Notes: a model not told the origin generated them from the letters alone. A stretch of DNA of 38,364 bases from Bacillota bacterium (GCA_023415305.1 JAEZKZ010000120.1:1-38364); one strand, 5' to 3'; positions 1 to 8,586 are shown, counted from the stretch's first letter. Made by a program: numbers and translations.

Positions 1-6
1 ACATGA

Positions 7-32
7 AGCGAGAGAATATTATTCACCTCGCT
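7..32. repeat. Compound inverted repeat downstream of the yvyF-like gene
   Basis: Outer arms AGCGAG (7-12) and CTCGCT (27-32) enclose a second palindrome, GAATA-T-TATTC (14-24). The RNA would form a strong hairpin directly after the minus-strand gene ending at 51. There is no run of T on the minus-strand exit side, so it does not look like an ordinary terminator. It may lie in the leader of the next gene outside the window or act as an operator. Its function is unknown. Confidence 0.45.
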
Positions 33-50
33 CAAAATGCAGCATATTAT

Positions 51-473
51 CTAACGATTTTTATTAAGGAATCTCAATCCCTGTTCTCTTCGTTTTGCCT
101 CTGTAAGAGCTTCCTTTGGCTTCTCAATAATTCTAGGAGCCGATCCTGCAATATCGTTTGTCACCTCATGTTGACATGATTCACAGAATCTTCCAGTATT
201 AATTGATTTCCCACATCTCTCGCATTCCAAAATTATATTAGCACCATCTGTTATCTCAAGGCGTCCTTCTTTAAGAAATAATTTTATTTTCTCAACACTA
301 ACCTCACAATCCAAGGATACTTGTGACAATGTTGCTCCTGGATTTTCATATAGGTACTCTTTAACCTTTTTGAACACTTCTTCATCAGCCTTTTTACAAT
401 CAAGGCAAATAGGTGGTCCACCTAAGTAATTGTACATTCTTCCACATCTTCTGCAGTTTCTAATGTCTGGCAT
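51..473 (-). CDS. YvyF-like flagellar-locus zinc-ribbon protein (TIGR03826 type)
   Basis: A 140-residue soluble protein with two four-cysteine zinc knuckles: C7/C10 with C23/C26, and C84/C87 with C97/C100. Between them is a helical segment (about residues 30-75) that resembles a winged-helix or HTH fold. This architecture is that of the YvyF/TIGR03826 family, encoded beside comFC and flgM in Bacillus and many clostridia. Some members have been linked to flagellar gene control, but the biochemical role is not settled. The start has a strong ribosome binding site (GGGGAGGT, about 7 bases upstream). It lies 61 bases downstream of comFC on the same strand, so co-transcription is likely, and flgM would be expected just outside the window. 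Family is fairly sure, function is not. Confidence 0.8.
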   Translation of the reverse strand: MPDIRNCRRCGRMYNYLGGPPICLDCKKADEEVFKKVKEYLYENPGATLSQVSLDCEVSVEKIKLFLKEGRLEITDGANIILECERCGKSINTGRFCESCQHEVTNDIAGSAPRIIEKPKEALTEAKRREQGLRFLNKNR

Positions 474-534
474 AATTATTACCTCCCCCTACAACAAAAT
501 TATATTTAAAATTGTTCCATTCTTTATTTGATAG

Positions 535-1218
535 CTAGTAATTACGCGTTGTTGCTATAACAGCTGCAATAATAGTGCTTGCCCCAGCTTGCTTTAGAGC
601 TTTACTGCATTGATTAACGGTACTGCCTGTAGTAATAATATCATCTATTAATAAAATATTTTTATTAATTATAGTCTCTGCATTATTTACATAAAACAAA
701 CCCTCTAGATTAAAAAATCTTTCATTTCTGCTCAAAACACTCTGATTTTTTGATTCAGATGTTTTTATTAGAATATTCTCAGCAAATGGTACCTTTAACT
801 GTTTAGAAGCATACTTTGCAACTAATTCAGCCTGATTATAGCCCCTCTGTTTTTGTCTGTTTTTATGAAGCGGAACAGGAATAATCAAATCAATATTATC
901 TAACTGTATGGTGTTTTGAACCTTCAGCGCTAAAAGCATACCAAAAGCACGGTAATATGATGGTTTATTACTAAACTTAAATCTTCTCAAGGAATCTTTG
1001 AGATTTTCCGAATATCTACCAACACAAATCATCCCATCGCAATAAATTTTTAAATCCTTTGGAAGACTTAAATAATTTATGCAGTTATTGTAATAGCCAA
1101 TTTTGTCTGCACATTTCTCACATATATATATTGGCGCACCTGTTTTGAGTATTTCATTACAAAAAACACAACGCGGAGGAAAAATATACTCAATTAAGCT
1201 AATAAAACCACTCCTCAT
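535..1218 (-). CDS. comFC: ComF family protein (phosphoribosyltransferase-like competence protein)
   Basis: A 227-residue protein with an N-terminal zinc finger (C17, C20, C33, C36) and a C-terminal phosphoribosyltransferase fold. The PRPP-binding loop reads LLIDDIITTGST (about 189-200), and the VPLHKNRQKQRGYNQ signature is near 115-129. In naturally competent Gram-positives ComFC assists uptake or processing of single-stranded DNA; in non-competent clostridia it is kept with no proven role. The neighbouring yvyF-like gene matches the Bacillus comF-yvyF order. No comFA helicase gene lies beside it; recD2 is upstream instead. The ATG used has no obvious ribosome binding site. A good AGGAGTGG lies just inside the reading frame, so the true start could be slightly downstream at a rare start codon. 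Confidence 0.87.
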   Translation of the reverse strand: MRSGFISLIEYIFPPRCVFCNEILKTGAPIYICEKCADKIGYYNNCINYLSLPKDLKIYCDGMICVGRYSENLKDSLRRFKFSNKPSYYRAFGMLLALKVQNTIQLDNIDLIIPVPLHKNRQKQRGYNQAELVAKYASKQLKVPFAENILIKTSESKNQSVLSRNERFFNLEGLFYVNNAETIINKNILLIDDIITTGSTVNQCSKALKQAGASTIIAAVIATTRNY

Positions 1219-1281
1219 TACGTAAGAAAATCTGCTTATATCTATAGTTTACACCAATTTACATTGTTATGCAATAAAACA

Positions 1282-3705
1282 TTATATCTTCAATAATCCG
1301 CACAACATAGAATTTCTCTCATTAATTTTGACATTTGATACCATTACCTTTATAGCCCTTTTCTGACCAATTATGCACACCATTTTTTTTGCTCTAGTAA
1401 CTGCTGTATAGCCAAGATTTCTATTAAGCATAATAAAGTTTCTGGTATGGCAAAGTATAATTGCTGCCTCACATTGGGAGCCTTGCATCTTATGAACTGT
1501 TAAGCTATATGCCAAGTCTATCTCCTCAAGCTCACTAATCTGATATATGATAATGAAATCATCATATTGTACAGCTACACTCTTTTCAGAAATAGCTTTG
1601 CTAACTGCTTCACTGTTATCATCCTCGTCATCATTTTCAAAATCAATGTGTTCAATTTTAGATATTTCTATTATCTTACCAATATCGCCATTAAATACAC
1701 CACAGTTTTCCTCAGCAACATATCTCCCCAATAAGTCCTTTTGATAGTGTGGCGCCTCATAATTATTGCTTAAATGAATAACCTTATCACCTTCTCTAAA
1801 AACACTATTCCCTCTCTTGACCTCTGATTTCCCACTCTGCTCCGGATTGACCATACTCTGAATAGCCTTGTTCATCTCATATGTGCCTATCTCTGATGTC
1901 TTTTGAGGACATATAACTTGTATATCATCAATAGAATAATTGTAGGCTGTCCTTAGTCTCGTTATTGCTTCTAGTGTTTTCTTTACTACCCGGTCTTTAT
2001 CATCCTCTTCTATAATAAAAAAATCCTTATTTTTATTAATTATTTCTGGCATTTCGCCATTTACAATCATATTAGCATTTGTAATTATTCCTGAGCCATC
2101 AGCCTGCCTTTTTATTACATTAAGTTTGACTACTTCAATTACTTGGCTTTTAATCATGTCATCGAGCACGTTCCCAGCTCCCACCGATGGCAGCTGCTGG
2201 GTGTCACCAATCAATACCACTGTGGTGCCAGGAGAAATTGCTGTAAACAACGCATGGGCTAAATCTATGCTCAGCATTGAACTTTCGTCTACAACTATTA
2301 AATCATATGGAAGTTCATTTCCCTGTCTATAAAAGAAACCTTTATTCTCATATGAAAACTGAAGCAACCTGTGTATTGTCATTGCTTCGAAGCCTGTAAT
2401 CTCAGTCAGCCTTTTTGCTGCCTTACCCGTTGGAGCAGCAAGCATAAAGCTCATTTCCTCTTTGTTTTGATAATACTTCTTAAGCACATATATCATACAC
2501 TCAACTGTAGTTGTTTTACCACTTCCTGCCGAGCCAGTCAAAATCAACATATTTGTTGCAAATACGGCCCTTACAGCCTCTTTTTGCATTTCTTCTAGCT
2601 CGAAGCCTTTTGTTTCTTCAAATTCCTTTATAAAAATATCTACGTTGCACATTTTATCCTGTGTTTTGCTTCGCCCAATATTCTTTATTGCCAAAGCTGC
2701 CTCATATTCTAATTTATACATGTCCTTGGTGTATACTGCCTCATAGTTTTCATCGTCCTCAGAATATGCTATGTTTACTAGATTGCCGGAATGTATCATT
2801 CTTCTAAAGGCTTCCTCTAGTTCAGCCTTTTCAATTATATCTGCGCCGTCACTAAGCGCCTTCGCTGTCATTTCTATGAGCTTGTCCTTAAATAAAAAGC
2901 AATGCCCATCCATTTCAGCACTTTCTAAAACACTTTTTAATGCAGACTCCAGCCTGAAAATAGAGTGCGTGTCTATTCCTAATTTCTTTGCAATCTCATC
3001 GCAGCTTCTAAATCCAAAGCCCTTTATGTTTGCAAACATATATGGATTTTGCTCTGCAATGGCAATTGATGTACCCTTGTAAGCATTATAAATTTTCATG
3101 GCTCTAGCAGAGGATACCCCGAAGCGTTGAAAGAATATCATTACGTTCTGATACTCCATATTCTCCATATAGGAATCATGTATGACCTGCGCCTTATCAC
3201 TATTAATTCCGCGTATTTTAACAAGTAATAATGGCTCATTTTTTATAATTTCAAGGGTTCTACTTCCAAAGCCCTCTACATAGCCCTTTGCCGCCTTATA
3301 GCCCTTGACAATATTCCTTGCTGTCTTTTCTCCAACACCTTTTATAATTCCGCAGGACAAAAAGGATATAATTCCCTCGTCAGTGGCTGGTTCAATGAAT
3401 TCTACCGTTTCTGCCTTGAGCTGCTTTTCTCCCTTATAAACACCTACGGTTCCAATGAGCTTGCAGGGCAGAATAGAGCAGTGCTCATTTACCTCGTAAT
3501 AGCCTGTTACGCTAATTTGTTCCTGAACCTCGTGCTCAAAATCATCCTCATCAATAATTTTCTCTATCTCAAAAGTATAGATTTTGTAACCGTTTTCAGA
3601 ATTCTCGTATATTTTATAATCAAATCTGCCTATTATTTTTAAATTAGTTCCTACAGCGTAGCTTTCAAAAGACCATCTTTGCTGTTGAAATTGACCTGTT
3701 GCCAT
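1282..3705 (-). CDS. recD2: RecD-like ATP-dependent DNA helicase (RecD2)
   Basis: An SF1B 5'-3' DNA helicase of 807 residues, the RecD2 type found in organisms without RecBCD association. It has an N-terminal OB-like domain, helix-hairpin-helix repeats (FLSCGIIKGVGEKTA and later copies), Walker A TGSAGSGKTTT near residue 395, Walker B VVDESSM, the motif III region GDTQQLPSVGAG, and the C-terminal UvrD-like motif AYSLTVHKMQGSQ. RecD2 acts in DNA repair and replication-fork maintenance. The open frame continues upstream to 3801, but that ATG has no ribosome binding site. The ATG at 3705 is preceded by GGGAG six bases away and begins MATGQFQQQRW, so I place the start there. The gene ends 63 bases before comFC on the same strand. 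Confidence 0.93.
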   Translation of the reverse strand: MATGQFQQQRWSFESYAVGTNLKIIGRFDYKIYENSENGYKIYTFEIEKIIDEDDFEHEVQEQISVTGYYEVNEHCSILPCKLIGTVGVYKGEKQLKAETVEFIEPATDEGIISFLSCGIIKGVGEKTARNIVKGYKAAKGYVEGFGSRTLEIIKNEPLLLVKIRGINSDKAQVIHDSYMENMEYQNVMIFFQRFGVSSARAMKIYNAYKGTSIAIAEQNPYMFANIKGFGFRSCDEIAKKLGIDTHSIFRLESALKSVLESAEMDGHCFLFKDKLIEMTAKALSDGADIIEKAELEEAFRRMIHSGNLVNIAYSEDDENYEAVYTKDMYKLEYEAALAIKNIGRSKTQDKMCNVDIFIKEFEETKGFELEEMQKEAVRAVFATNMLILTGSAGSGKTTTVECMIYVLKKYYQNKEEMSFMLAAPTGKAAKRLTEITGFEAMTIHRLLQFSYENKGFFYRQGNELPYDLIVVDESSMLSIDLAHALFTAISPGTTVVLIGDTQQLPSVGAGNVLDDMIKSQVIEVVKLNVIKRQADGSGIITNANMIVNGEMPEIINKNKDFFIIEEDDKDRVVKKTLEAITRLRTAYNYSIDDIQVICPQKTSEIGTYEMNKAIQSMVNPEQSGKSEVKRGNSVFREGDKVIHLSNNYEAPHYQKDLLGRYVAEENCGVFNGDIGKIIEISKIEHIDFENDDEDDNSEAVSKAISEKSVAVQYDDFIIIYQISELEEIDLAYSLTVHKMQGSQCEAAIILCHTRNFIMLNRNLGYTAVTRAKKMVCIIGQKRAIKVMVSNVKINERNSMLCGLLKI

Positions 3706-4173
3706 AATGTTCTCCCGAAGCAAGCTACATGTTGAGCTTGCTTTTTCATGCATATATAAATAAATTTTTCTTCTATTCTCACAACCACAATTTAGATACA
3801 TTTGGATACAAATGGTTTATCCACACATTTATATACTATATATAGAGCACTGCCTACAGTACGTAACCAATTATTTGAGGCCACATTCTGAAGCACATTT
3901 TAAAAAACTAATCTGAAGCTTTATTATAAAAAGATATTCTGTAAAAAGACGAGCTTCATATGCAAATCCATTTTTAGTATATTTACTATTACTTTAAACA
4001 CACTATATTCAAAAAATAGGAATCTCAGAGCTCACACACCACTGCTTCCTATCCATTTTTTATTTATATACTTATATTAACCTATTTTATTTATTACAGC
4101 AAGAATTCCATTTCATAAAATATGGGGTGCTGAGCTATAATAACAATTGTTATGTATTTTTTAGCTACAAAAA
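3706..4173. other. AT-rich intergenic region
   Basis: This interval holds the recD2 leader and the terminator-like hairpin of the gene at 4174. A weak inverted repeat, GAAGCT/AGCTTC, flanks about 3914-3956. I see no convincing gene, RNA gene or mobile-element end. Confidence 0.5.
4011..4052 (-). terminator. Probable rho-independent terminator of the gene at 4174
   Basis: On the minus strand the arms ATAGGAA (4052-4046) and TTCCTAT (4022-4016) form a 7-bp stem with a 23-base loop that contains AGAGCTC. A run of six T follows immediately. It lies about 120 bases beyond the stop codon of the small gene at 4174. The long loop lowers confidence. Confidence 0.5.
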
Positions 4174-4515
4174 CTATCTACTCTTTAAAAAAACACATTC
4201 TCTTTCGTCGAAGGAGCATACCTCCATAAGTGGAAATTGATTTTCTAATTTTTTTAATAATTTCAGCGTATCATCCTTTGAGTCCATGTCTACAACTATA
4301 AAGTTGCCATTTATAGCGATATTCCGGACAAATCTACTTTCCATTGCTTCCCTTATCATTCTCTCAATATTTTGCTCTTGATTATTGACTAGTAATACAA
4401 TATTTGCATTCTCAACAAAGTATTTCTTTTTGCCAATGGCCTTATAAATATTAATAAATAGACTTATCATCCCGTACATGGCAAACAATGAAAGTATCGC
4501 ATAATTTATAGTCAT
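4174..4515 (-). CDS. Small membrane-anchored protein resembling the N-terminal part of a family 2 glycosyltransferase
   Basis: A 113-residue protein with one N-terminal hydrophobic segment (about 4-27), a short basic linker (KAIGKKK), then a soluble part. The soluble part follows the opening beta-alpha-beta pattern of GT-A glycosyltransferases: NIVLLVNNQEQNIERMI, then FIVVDMDSKDDTLKLLKKL, which parallels the usual VVDDGSTDDT nucleotide-sugar loop. The catalytic half of a real family 2 enzyme is absent, so catalysis is doubtful. It ends in a short tail with a second acidic cluster. The start has GGAGATG five bases upstream, so it appears translated as a complete small protein. It stands alone between AT-rich spacers and has its own terminator-like hairpin. 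It may be a standing microprotein family or a remnant. Confidence 0.6.
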   Translation of the reverse strand: MTINYAILSLFAMYGMISLFINIYKAIGKKKYFVENANIVLLVNNQEQNIERMIREAMESRFVRNIAINGNFIVVDMDSKDDTLKLLKKLENQFPLMEVCSFDERECVFLKSR

Positions 4516-4994
4516 AAACTCATCTCCGAAAAATTAATGGTATTTTATCATATGAGTTGTATTGCATTTATGTTACAAAGCTGAAAACAGGCATATTTGT
4601 AGGTATTTTTTACACTTGCTTAAATTTTGTGTGGTGATGGTAAAGCTATATGGGATTACTTTTCTGTTGTTCTATTATCCGTTAGTCTACCTTCTAGAAA
4701 GAATGTAACATATTAGTAAGACACCTTATTTCTTCATAATGTTATCTTAAATCTTCTTCAACATTAGTTTCATATATAATCAGAACAAAAATATATTTTT
4801 TCAACCGCATACCTTTAGTTCATAATAAATAAAACAATTTATTCCTTGCCCATTTTTGACCCAATAAAATTTACATTCACTCATAATTAAACAAAATTCT
4901 AATTATACACTTTTTTTTCAATATTTTTTTGTATTGTAATACTTTGTATTTTAATGTATAGTTCTGTATATTAAATTGAAAGCGAGGATATAAA
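4516..4994. other. Very AT-rich intergenic region between divergent genes
   Basis: This stretch separates the small membrane gene (minus) from the secreted FN3 protein (plus). I see no gene in it. Close to the plus-strand gene there are spaced repeats of TTTGTAT/CTGTAT (about 4927-4971) and a short palindrome GTATT-GT-AATAC (4931-4942). These may be part of a promoter or operator. Confidence 0.5.
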
Positions 4995-6356
4995 ATGAGA
5001 AATATGAAAAAATTATTAGGTTTTATGGTTGTTTTAATGGTGGTGATAACATCACTTTGTTCGGTGAGTTTTGCTGAAGATGTTCAGTATAGTGAAAATT
5101 TGATACCCACAATGACTAGTGATACAGCACCAAGTGGAATAGTTACTGCAAGTAGTTTTTATACAAAAACTCAACCATATAAAGCTTTTGATAAAGTAAA
5201 CATGTATTCTGCAGGTACTAGTTATTATTACTGTTGGGGCACAGCAAAAACATATGGCTGGCTGGCTTATGAATTTGTATCTCCACAAACAATCACAAAG
5301 TATACAATAACCGGAAATAATCGCTACAATAGTAACCCTAAAAATTGGACTTTTGAAGCTTGGGATGGAACTCAATGGATTGTACTAGACACTCAACAAA
5401 ATATTTCTAGTTGGACAACCGTAAAAAAAGAATTTTATTTTAATAACTCTATCGCTTACCTAAAATATAGAGTTAATGTCAGCTCTAGTACAGGCAGTTC
5501 TAATACAGTTAATCTCGCAATAGTAGAACTTGAAATGATGGGTCCTCCTGTTGCTCAAATTCCTGCCCCAACCAACCTTATAGCTCAAGCTGACAGCAAT
5601 AAAGTCACCCTTACTTGGGATTCAGTTGAAGGCGCTACAGCATATAATGTAAAGCGTGGGACTATTTCAGGTCAATATGATACAATAATTCCCTTTACAC
5701 CAACTACTACAGATTCATCAATTACATACGAGGATACTGGGTTAACCAACGGAACTACATACTATTATGTTGTAAGTGCAATAGTGAATGGTATTGAAAG
5801 TCTTAATTCAATTGAAGTAGCTGCAACTCCTATGCAGGTAATACCATTACCACCTACTAATTTAATAGCAGATGCTGGTGATGAAGAAGTAACATTATGT
5901 TGGAATCCTGTTGAAAATGCTTTAGGCTATAATGTAAAGCGTGCTACAACTCCAGACGGTGAATATATCACTATTGCAGCAAATGTACAATCAAATTCCT
6001 TTATAGATAGCGGATTAACAAATGATACTACATATTATTATGTTGTTAGCGTAATTGTTGGTGGAGTCGAAAGTCCTGACTCAAATGTAGCACCAGCAAC
6101 GCCTACAGCCCCAGTTATTGTTAGCAACAATGCAATACTGGAAATTACAATACTAAATGGAGCAATTAAGGAATACGACTTAACAGCTGCCGAAATACAA
6201 GATTTTCTTATTTGGTATGATAGCAGATCAGATGGAATAGGAAAGGCATATTACACTTTTACTAACAAAGGTATTGTTTCACCTTTCTTAAACAAAAGTG
6301 AGTTTATTCCCTTTGATAAGATTTTATATTTTGAAGTAAATGAATATGCTTCTTAA
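4995..6356 (+). CDS. Secreted protein: discoidin-like domain, two fibronectin type III domains, unnamed C-terminal module
   Basis: A 453-residue exported protein. The signal peptide covers about residues 1-27 (basic MRNMKK, hydrophobic core, SFA cleavage site). Residues about 33-185 look like an F5/8 type C (discoidin) carbohydrate-binding domain, with the YKAFD and WTFEAWDGTQW signatures. Two FN3 domains follow (about 193-281 and 285-370), each with the TYYYVVSA/TYYYVVSV strand. The last 76 residues form a compact module starting NAILEITILNGAIKEYDL and ending FDKILYFEVNEY, which I recognise as a recurrent tail in clostridial and Paenibacillus secreted proteins but which has no named function. 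There is no sortase motif, S-layer domain or dockerin. A polysaccharide- or surface-binding role is inferred. GAGG precedes the ATG. Base composition is more AT-rich than the housekeeping genes. Confidence 0.8.
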   Translation: MRNMKKLLGFMVVLMVVITSLCSVSFAEDVQYSENLIPTMTSDTAPSGIVTASSFYTKTQPYKAFDKVNMYSAGTSYYYCWGTAKTYGWLAYEFVSPQTITKYTITGNNRYNSNPKNWTFEAWDGTQWIVLDTQQNISSWTTVKKEFYFNNSIAYLKYRVNVSSSTGSSNTVNLAIVELEMMGPPVAQIPAPTNLIAQADSNKVTLTWDSVEGATAYNVKRGTISGQYDTIIPFTPTTTDSSITYEDTGLTNGTTYYYVVSAIVNGIESLNSIEVAATPMQVIPLPPTNLIADAGDEEVTLCWNPVENALGYNVKRATTPDGEYITIAANVQSNSFIDSGLTNDTTYYYVVSVIVGGVESPDSNVAPATPTAPVIVSNNAILEITILNGAIKEYDLTAAEIQDFLIWYDSRSDGIGKAYYTFTNKGIVSPFLNKSEFIPFDKILYFEVNEYAS

Positions 6357-6374
6357 TCAAAAGACAAGATTAGT

Positions 6375-6403
6375 AAGGCATTTGGATATTTTCCAAATGC
6401 CTT
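6375..6403. terminator. Bidirectional terminator between the secreted protein gene and metK
   Basis: A perfect 12-bp stem, AAGGCATTTGGA (6375-6386) with TCCAAATGCCTT (6392-6403), has a five-base loop. It lies between two convergent genes. The T run on the plus side is short (CCTTTTCG). Confidence 0.8.
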
Positions 6404-6447
6404 TTCGTATAACCTTTATTTACTTTGTAAAAGAAACCAATACCAGA

Positions 6448-7638
6448 TTATAATCCAGCTTCTTTCCTCAATATAGCTGCAACATCTGTCTTTTCCCATG
6501 TAAAGTCTGCATCATTTCTGCCAAAATGTCCATAAGCAGCAGTTTTTTTGTATATCGGTCTTCTCAAATCTAAAGTCTTGATTATTGCAGCTGGTCTTAA
6601 ATCAAAGTGCTTATTTACCAACTCAGATATCTTCTCTTCAGGTATAACAGCAGTTCCAAAAGTATCAACAAGTACAGATACTGGTTTAGCAACACCTATT
6701 GCATATGCAATCTGAACCTCGCACTTCTTTGCAATTCCTGCGGCAACAATATTTTTTGCAACATACCTAGCTGCATATGCTGCTGAACGGTCAACTTTTG
6801 TGGGGTCCTTTCCTGAGAAAGCTCCACCGCCATGTCTTGCATATCCGCCATAAGTATCAACAATTATCTTTCTTCCTGTAAGACCAGAATCTCCCTGCGG
6901 CCCACCAACAACAAATCTACCTGTCGGATTAATAAAGTACTTGGTATTTTCATCTAAAAGCTCTGCTGGAATTACAGGCTTTATTACATACTCCATTATA
7001 TCCTTTTCAATAGTCTCATGGCTTACATCTGCACTATGCTGAGTAGAGATAACAACAGCATCAACTCTGACAGGCTTATCACCGTCATACTCTACTGTAA
7101 CCTGAGATTTTCCGTCAGGTCTGAGGTAGTTAACAGTCTTATTCTTTCTAATTTCACTTAGCTTATATGATAGCTTATGAGCTAAAGTGATAGGCATTGG
7201 CATTAGCTCTGGAGTTTCGTCACAAGCATAACCAAACATCATTCCTTGGTCTCCTGCTCCAATTGCCTGCATCTGTTCCTCATTCATCTCACCTTTTTTT
7301 GCTTCAAGTGCCTTGTCAACACCCATTGCAATATCTGCTGACTGCTCATCTATAGATGTTAGAACCGCACAGGTATCGCAGTCAAATCCATATTTAGCTC
7401 TATCATACCCTATTTCTCTTACAGTATTTCTAACAATCTTGGGAATATCTACATAACACTTAGTGGATATTTCGCCCATTATTACAACCATACCTGTAGC
7501 TACCGCAGTTTCACATGCAACTCTAGCCTGTGGATCCTGCTCATAAATAGCATCCAATATTGAATCGGATATCTGATCACACATTTTGTCCGGATGTCCT
7601 TCGGTTACTGACTCTGACGTAAATAGTCTTTTTGACAT
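6448..7638 (-). CDS. metK: S-adenosylmethionine synthetase
   Basis: MetK makes S-adenosylmethionine from methionine and ATP in the cytoplasm. The 396-residue length is standard. The sequence carries GHPDK (14-18), the GAGDQG nucleotide loop (127-132), the GGGAFSGKD phosphate-binding motif near 271-279, and a conserved carboxy end (DFTWEKTD). The ATG has GGAGG about seven bases upstream. The 5' leader holds a SAM-I riboswitch and terminator, so transcription should fall when SAM is plentiful. The gene is transcribed alone, between a convergent terminator and its own promoter. Confidence 0.98.
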   Translation of the reverse strand: MSKRLFTSESVTEGHPDKMCDQISDSILDAIYEQDPQARVACETAVATGMVVIMGEISTKCYVDIPKIVRNTVREIGYDRAKYGFDCDTCAVLTSIDEQSADIAMGVDKALEAKKGEMNEEQMQAIGAGDQGMMFGYACDETPELMPMPITLAHKLSYKLSEIRKNKTVNYLRPDGKSQVTVEYDGDKPVRVDAVVISTQHSADVSHETIEKDIMEYVIKPVIPAELLDENTKYFINPTGRFVVGGPQGDSGLTGRKIIVDTYGGYARHGGGAFSGKDPTKVDRSAAYAARYVAKNIVAAGIAKKCEVQIAYAIGVAKPVSVLVDTFGTAVIPEEKISELVNKHFDLRPAAIIKTLDLRRPIYKKTAAYGHFGRNDADFTWEKTDVAAILRKEAGL

Positions 7639-7707
7639 TTTCTATACCTCCAAATTAATAATATTTGTTTGAATTGCTATTGAGGTAATTTTCATTATTT
7701 ATGTAAT

Positions 7708-7730
7708 AAAAAAACCTCTTTACGAGGTTT
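7708..7730 (-). terminator. Regulated terminator of the metK SAM riboswitch
   Basis: On the minus strand a 7-bp stem, AAACCTC (7730-7724) with GAGGTTT (7718-7712), is followed by a U run. The GAGG in the 3' strand of the aptamer P1 helix (7771-7765) can pair with the CCUC in the terminator arm, giving the expected antiterminator when SAM is absent. Confidence 0.85.
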
Positions 7731-7764
7731 GTCATGTTTATTAATACAATATACAATGAACACC

Positions 7765-7863
7765 CCTCATCTTTCAGGCAAAGCCTGCAGGAATTGGCAC
7801 CATACAAATTAATGCTGGTTGCCAGGTTTCATCGGGCCATTCCCTCCACCTATCTTGATAAGG
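7765..7863 (-). promoter_or_regulatory. SAM-I (S-box) riboswitch aptamer controlling metK
   Basis: Read on the minus strand, the region has the S-box core in order: the P1 strand CCTTATC, AAGATAGGTGGAGGGA, GGCCCGATGAAACC, GGCAACCAGC, GGTGCCAATTCC, GAAAGATGAG. P1 forms seven pairs between 7863-7857 and 7771-7765, including one G-U. The promoter lies just upstream and the terminator just downstream, so the unit is complete. Known S-box logic is transcription termination when SAM is bound. Confidence 0.95.
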
Positions 7864-7886
7864 ATAAATATTTACTTTTCATATTA

Positions 7887-7915
7887 ATTTAACCATGAAA
7901 TTGCATAAAGGTCAA
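7887..7915 (-). promoter_or_regulatory. Sigma-A type promoter of the metK riboswitch transcript
   Basis: Minus-strand TTGACC (-35, 7915-7910), exactly 17 bases, then TTAAAT (-10, 7892-7887). Transcription would start near 7880, shortly before the aptamer. Confidence 0.7.
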
Positions 7916-8034
7916 TACATATATTGAAATATTTTGTAAAATTATTACAAAATTGCAAAACTTATAAACTAAACCCTTGTCAGATGAACTTGTAGGTGTG
8001 GGAGACCTCAAATGAAAAGTTAAATTGGTGAATA

Positions 8035-8418
8035 CTATTTTCTATTTGTCTTATCCATAAACCTTTCAACGTTAATTAAAAATCTCTCATGTTGACCTTC
8101 GCCTATCTTTTCTTTGTCATCAAATGCCTCAACTGCGAAAACTAATCTTTTTCCATCCACCTCTGTAAGCTTAGCTCGAGCAGAAACATTCATACTTAAT
8201 GGAGTTGCTGCTACATGTCTAATATTTATCAGAGTTCCAACAGTACTATAATCCTCTGATAAACATTCTTGTACCGCAATTGTTGCTGCCTTTTCCATAA
8301 GTGCCACCATTGCTGGAGTTGCAAAAACTTCTAAAGCTCCACTGCCCATGGCCTTTGCAGTATTACTGTTATTAACTTTAGTTTGTGCAATTCCTACCAT
8401 TCCAATTTCAAAATCCAT
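8035..8418 (-). CDS. Hotdog-fold thioesterase, FlK (fluoroacetyl-CoA thioesterase) family
   Basis: A 127-residue single-domain protein. Candidate catalytic residues T34, E42 and H68 keep the same spacing (8 and 26) as the Thr-Glu-His triad known in Streptomyces FlK, and the surrounding words FATPAMVALME and HVAATPLSMNV fit the family. Members hydrolyse small acyl-CoA thioesters. FlK itself is specific for fluoroacetyl-CoA, but clostridial homologues are common and their substrate is unknown, so resistance to fluoroacetate should not be assumed. The start is well supported (GGAGG about seven bases upstream). It lies between the metK promoter region and the ftsH terminator on the same strand and is probably its own transcript. 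Confidence 0.85.
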   Translation of the reverse strand: MDFEIGMVGIAQTKVNNSNTAKAMGSGALEVFATPAMVALMEKAATIAVQECLSEDYSTVGTLINIRHVAATPLSMNVSARAKLTEVDGKRLVFAVEAFDDKEKIGEGQHERFLINVERFMDKTNRK

Positions 8419-8555
8419 AAATTCCTCCAGAAAATGTTCTATATATTTTTAGAATCTAACCTCCACTAATTTTTGAGAAATAAAAATATAGTGAAAAGTG
8501 CTCGTATTTTTGGTTTACTTCTATACTTCTGATTAATATAAAAATTTTACAAATT

Positions 8556-8586
8556 AAGGGTCTGCTCTATGTATGAGCAAACCCTT
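8556..8586 (-). terminator. Probable terminator downstream of ftsH
   Basis: Minus-strand AAGGGTTTGCTC (8586-8575) pairs with GAGCAGACCCTT (8567-8556) over 12 positions with a 7-base loop. The single non-Watson-Crick pair is G-U on the minus strand but C-A on the plus strand, which supports minus-strand use. The T run after it is weak. Confidence 0.65.

Noticed and set aside
3706..3801. Extended N-terminus of recD2
   Set aside because: The upstream ATG lacks a ribosome binding site, while the internal ATG at 3705 has GGGAG with ideal spacing and begins the expected domain.
7980..8005. Hairpin AGGT/ACCT as terminator for the thioesterase gene
   Set aside because: The stem is only about four pairs and has no T run, so it is too weak to call.
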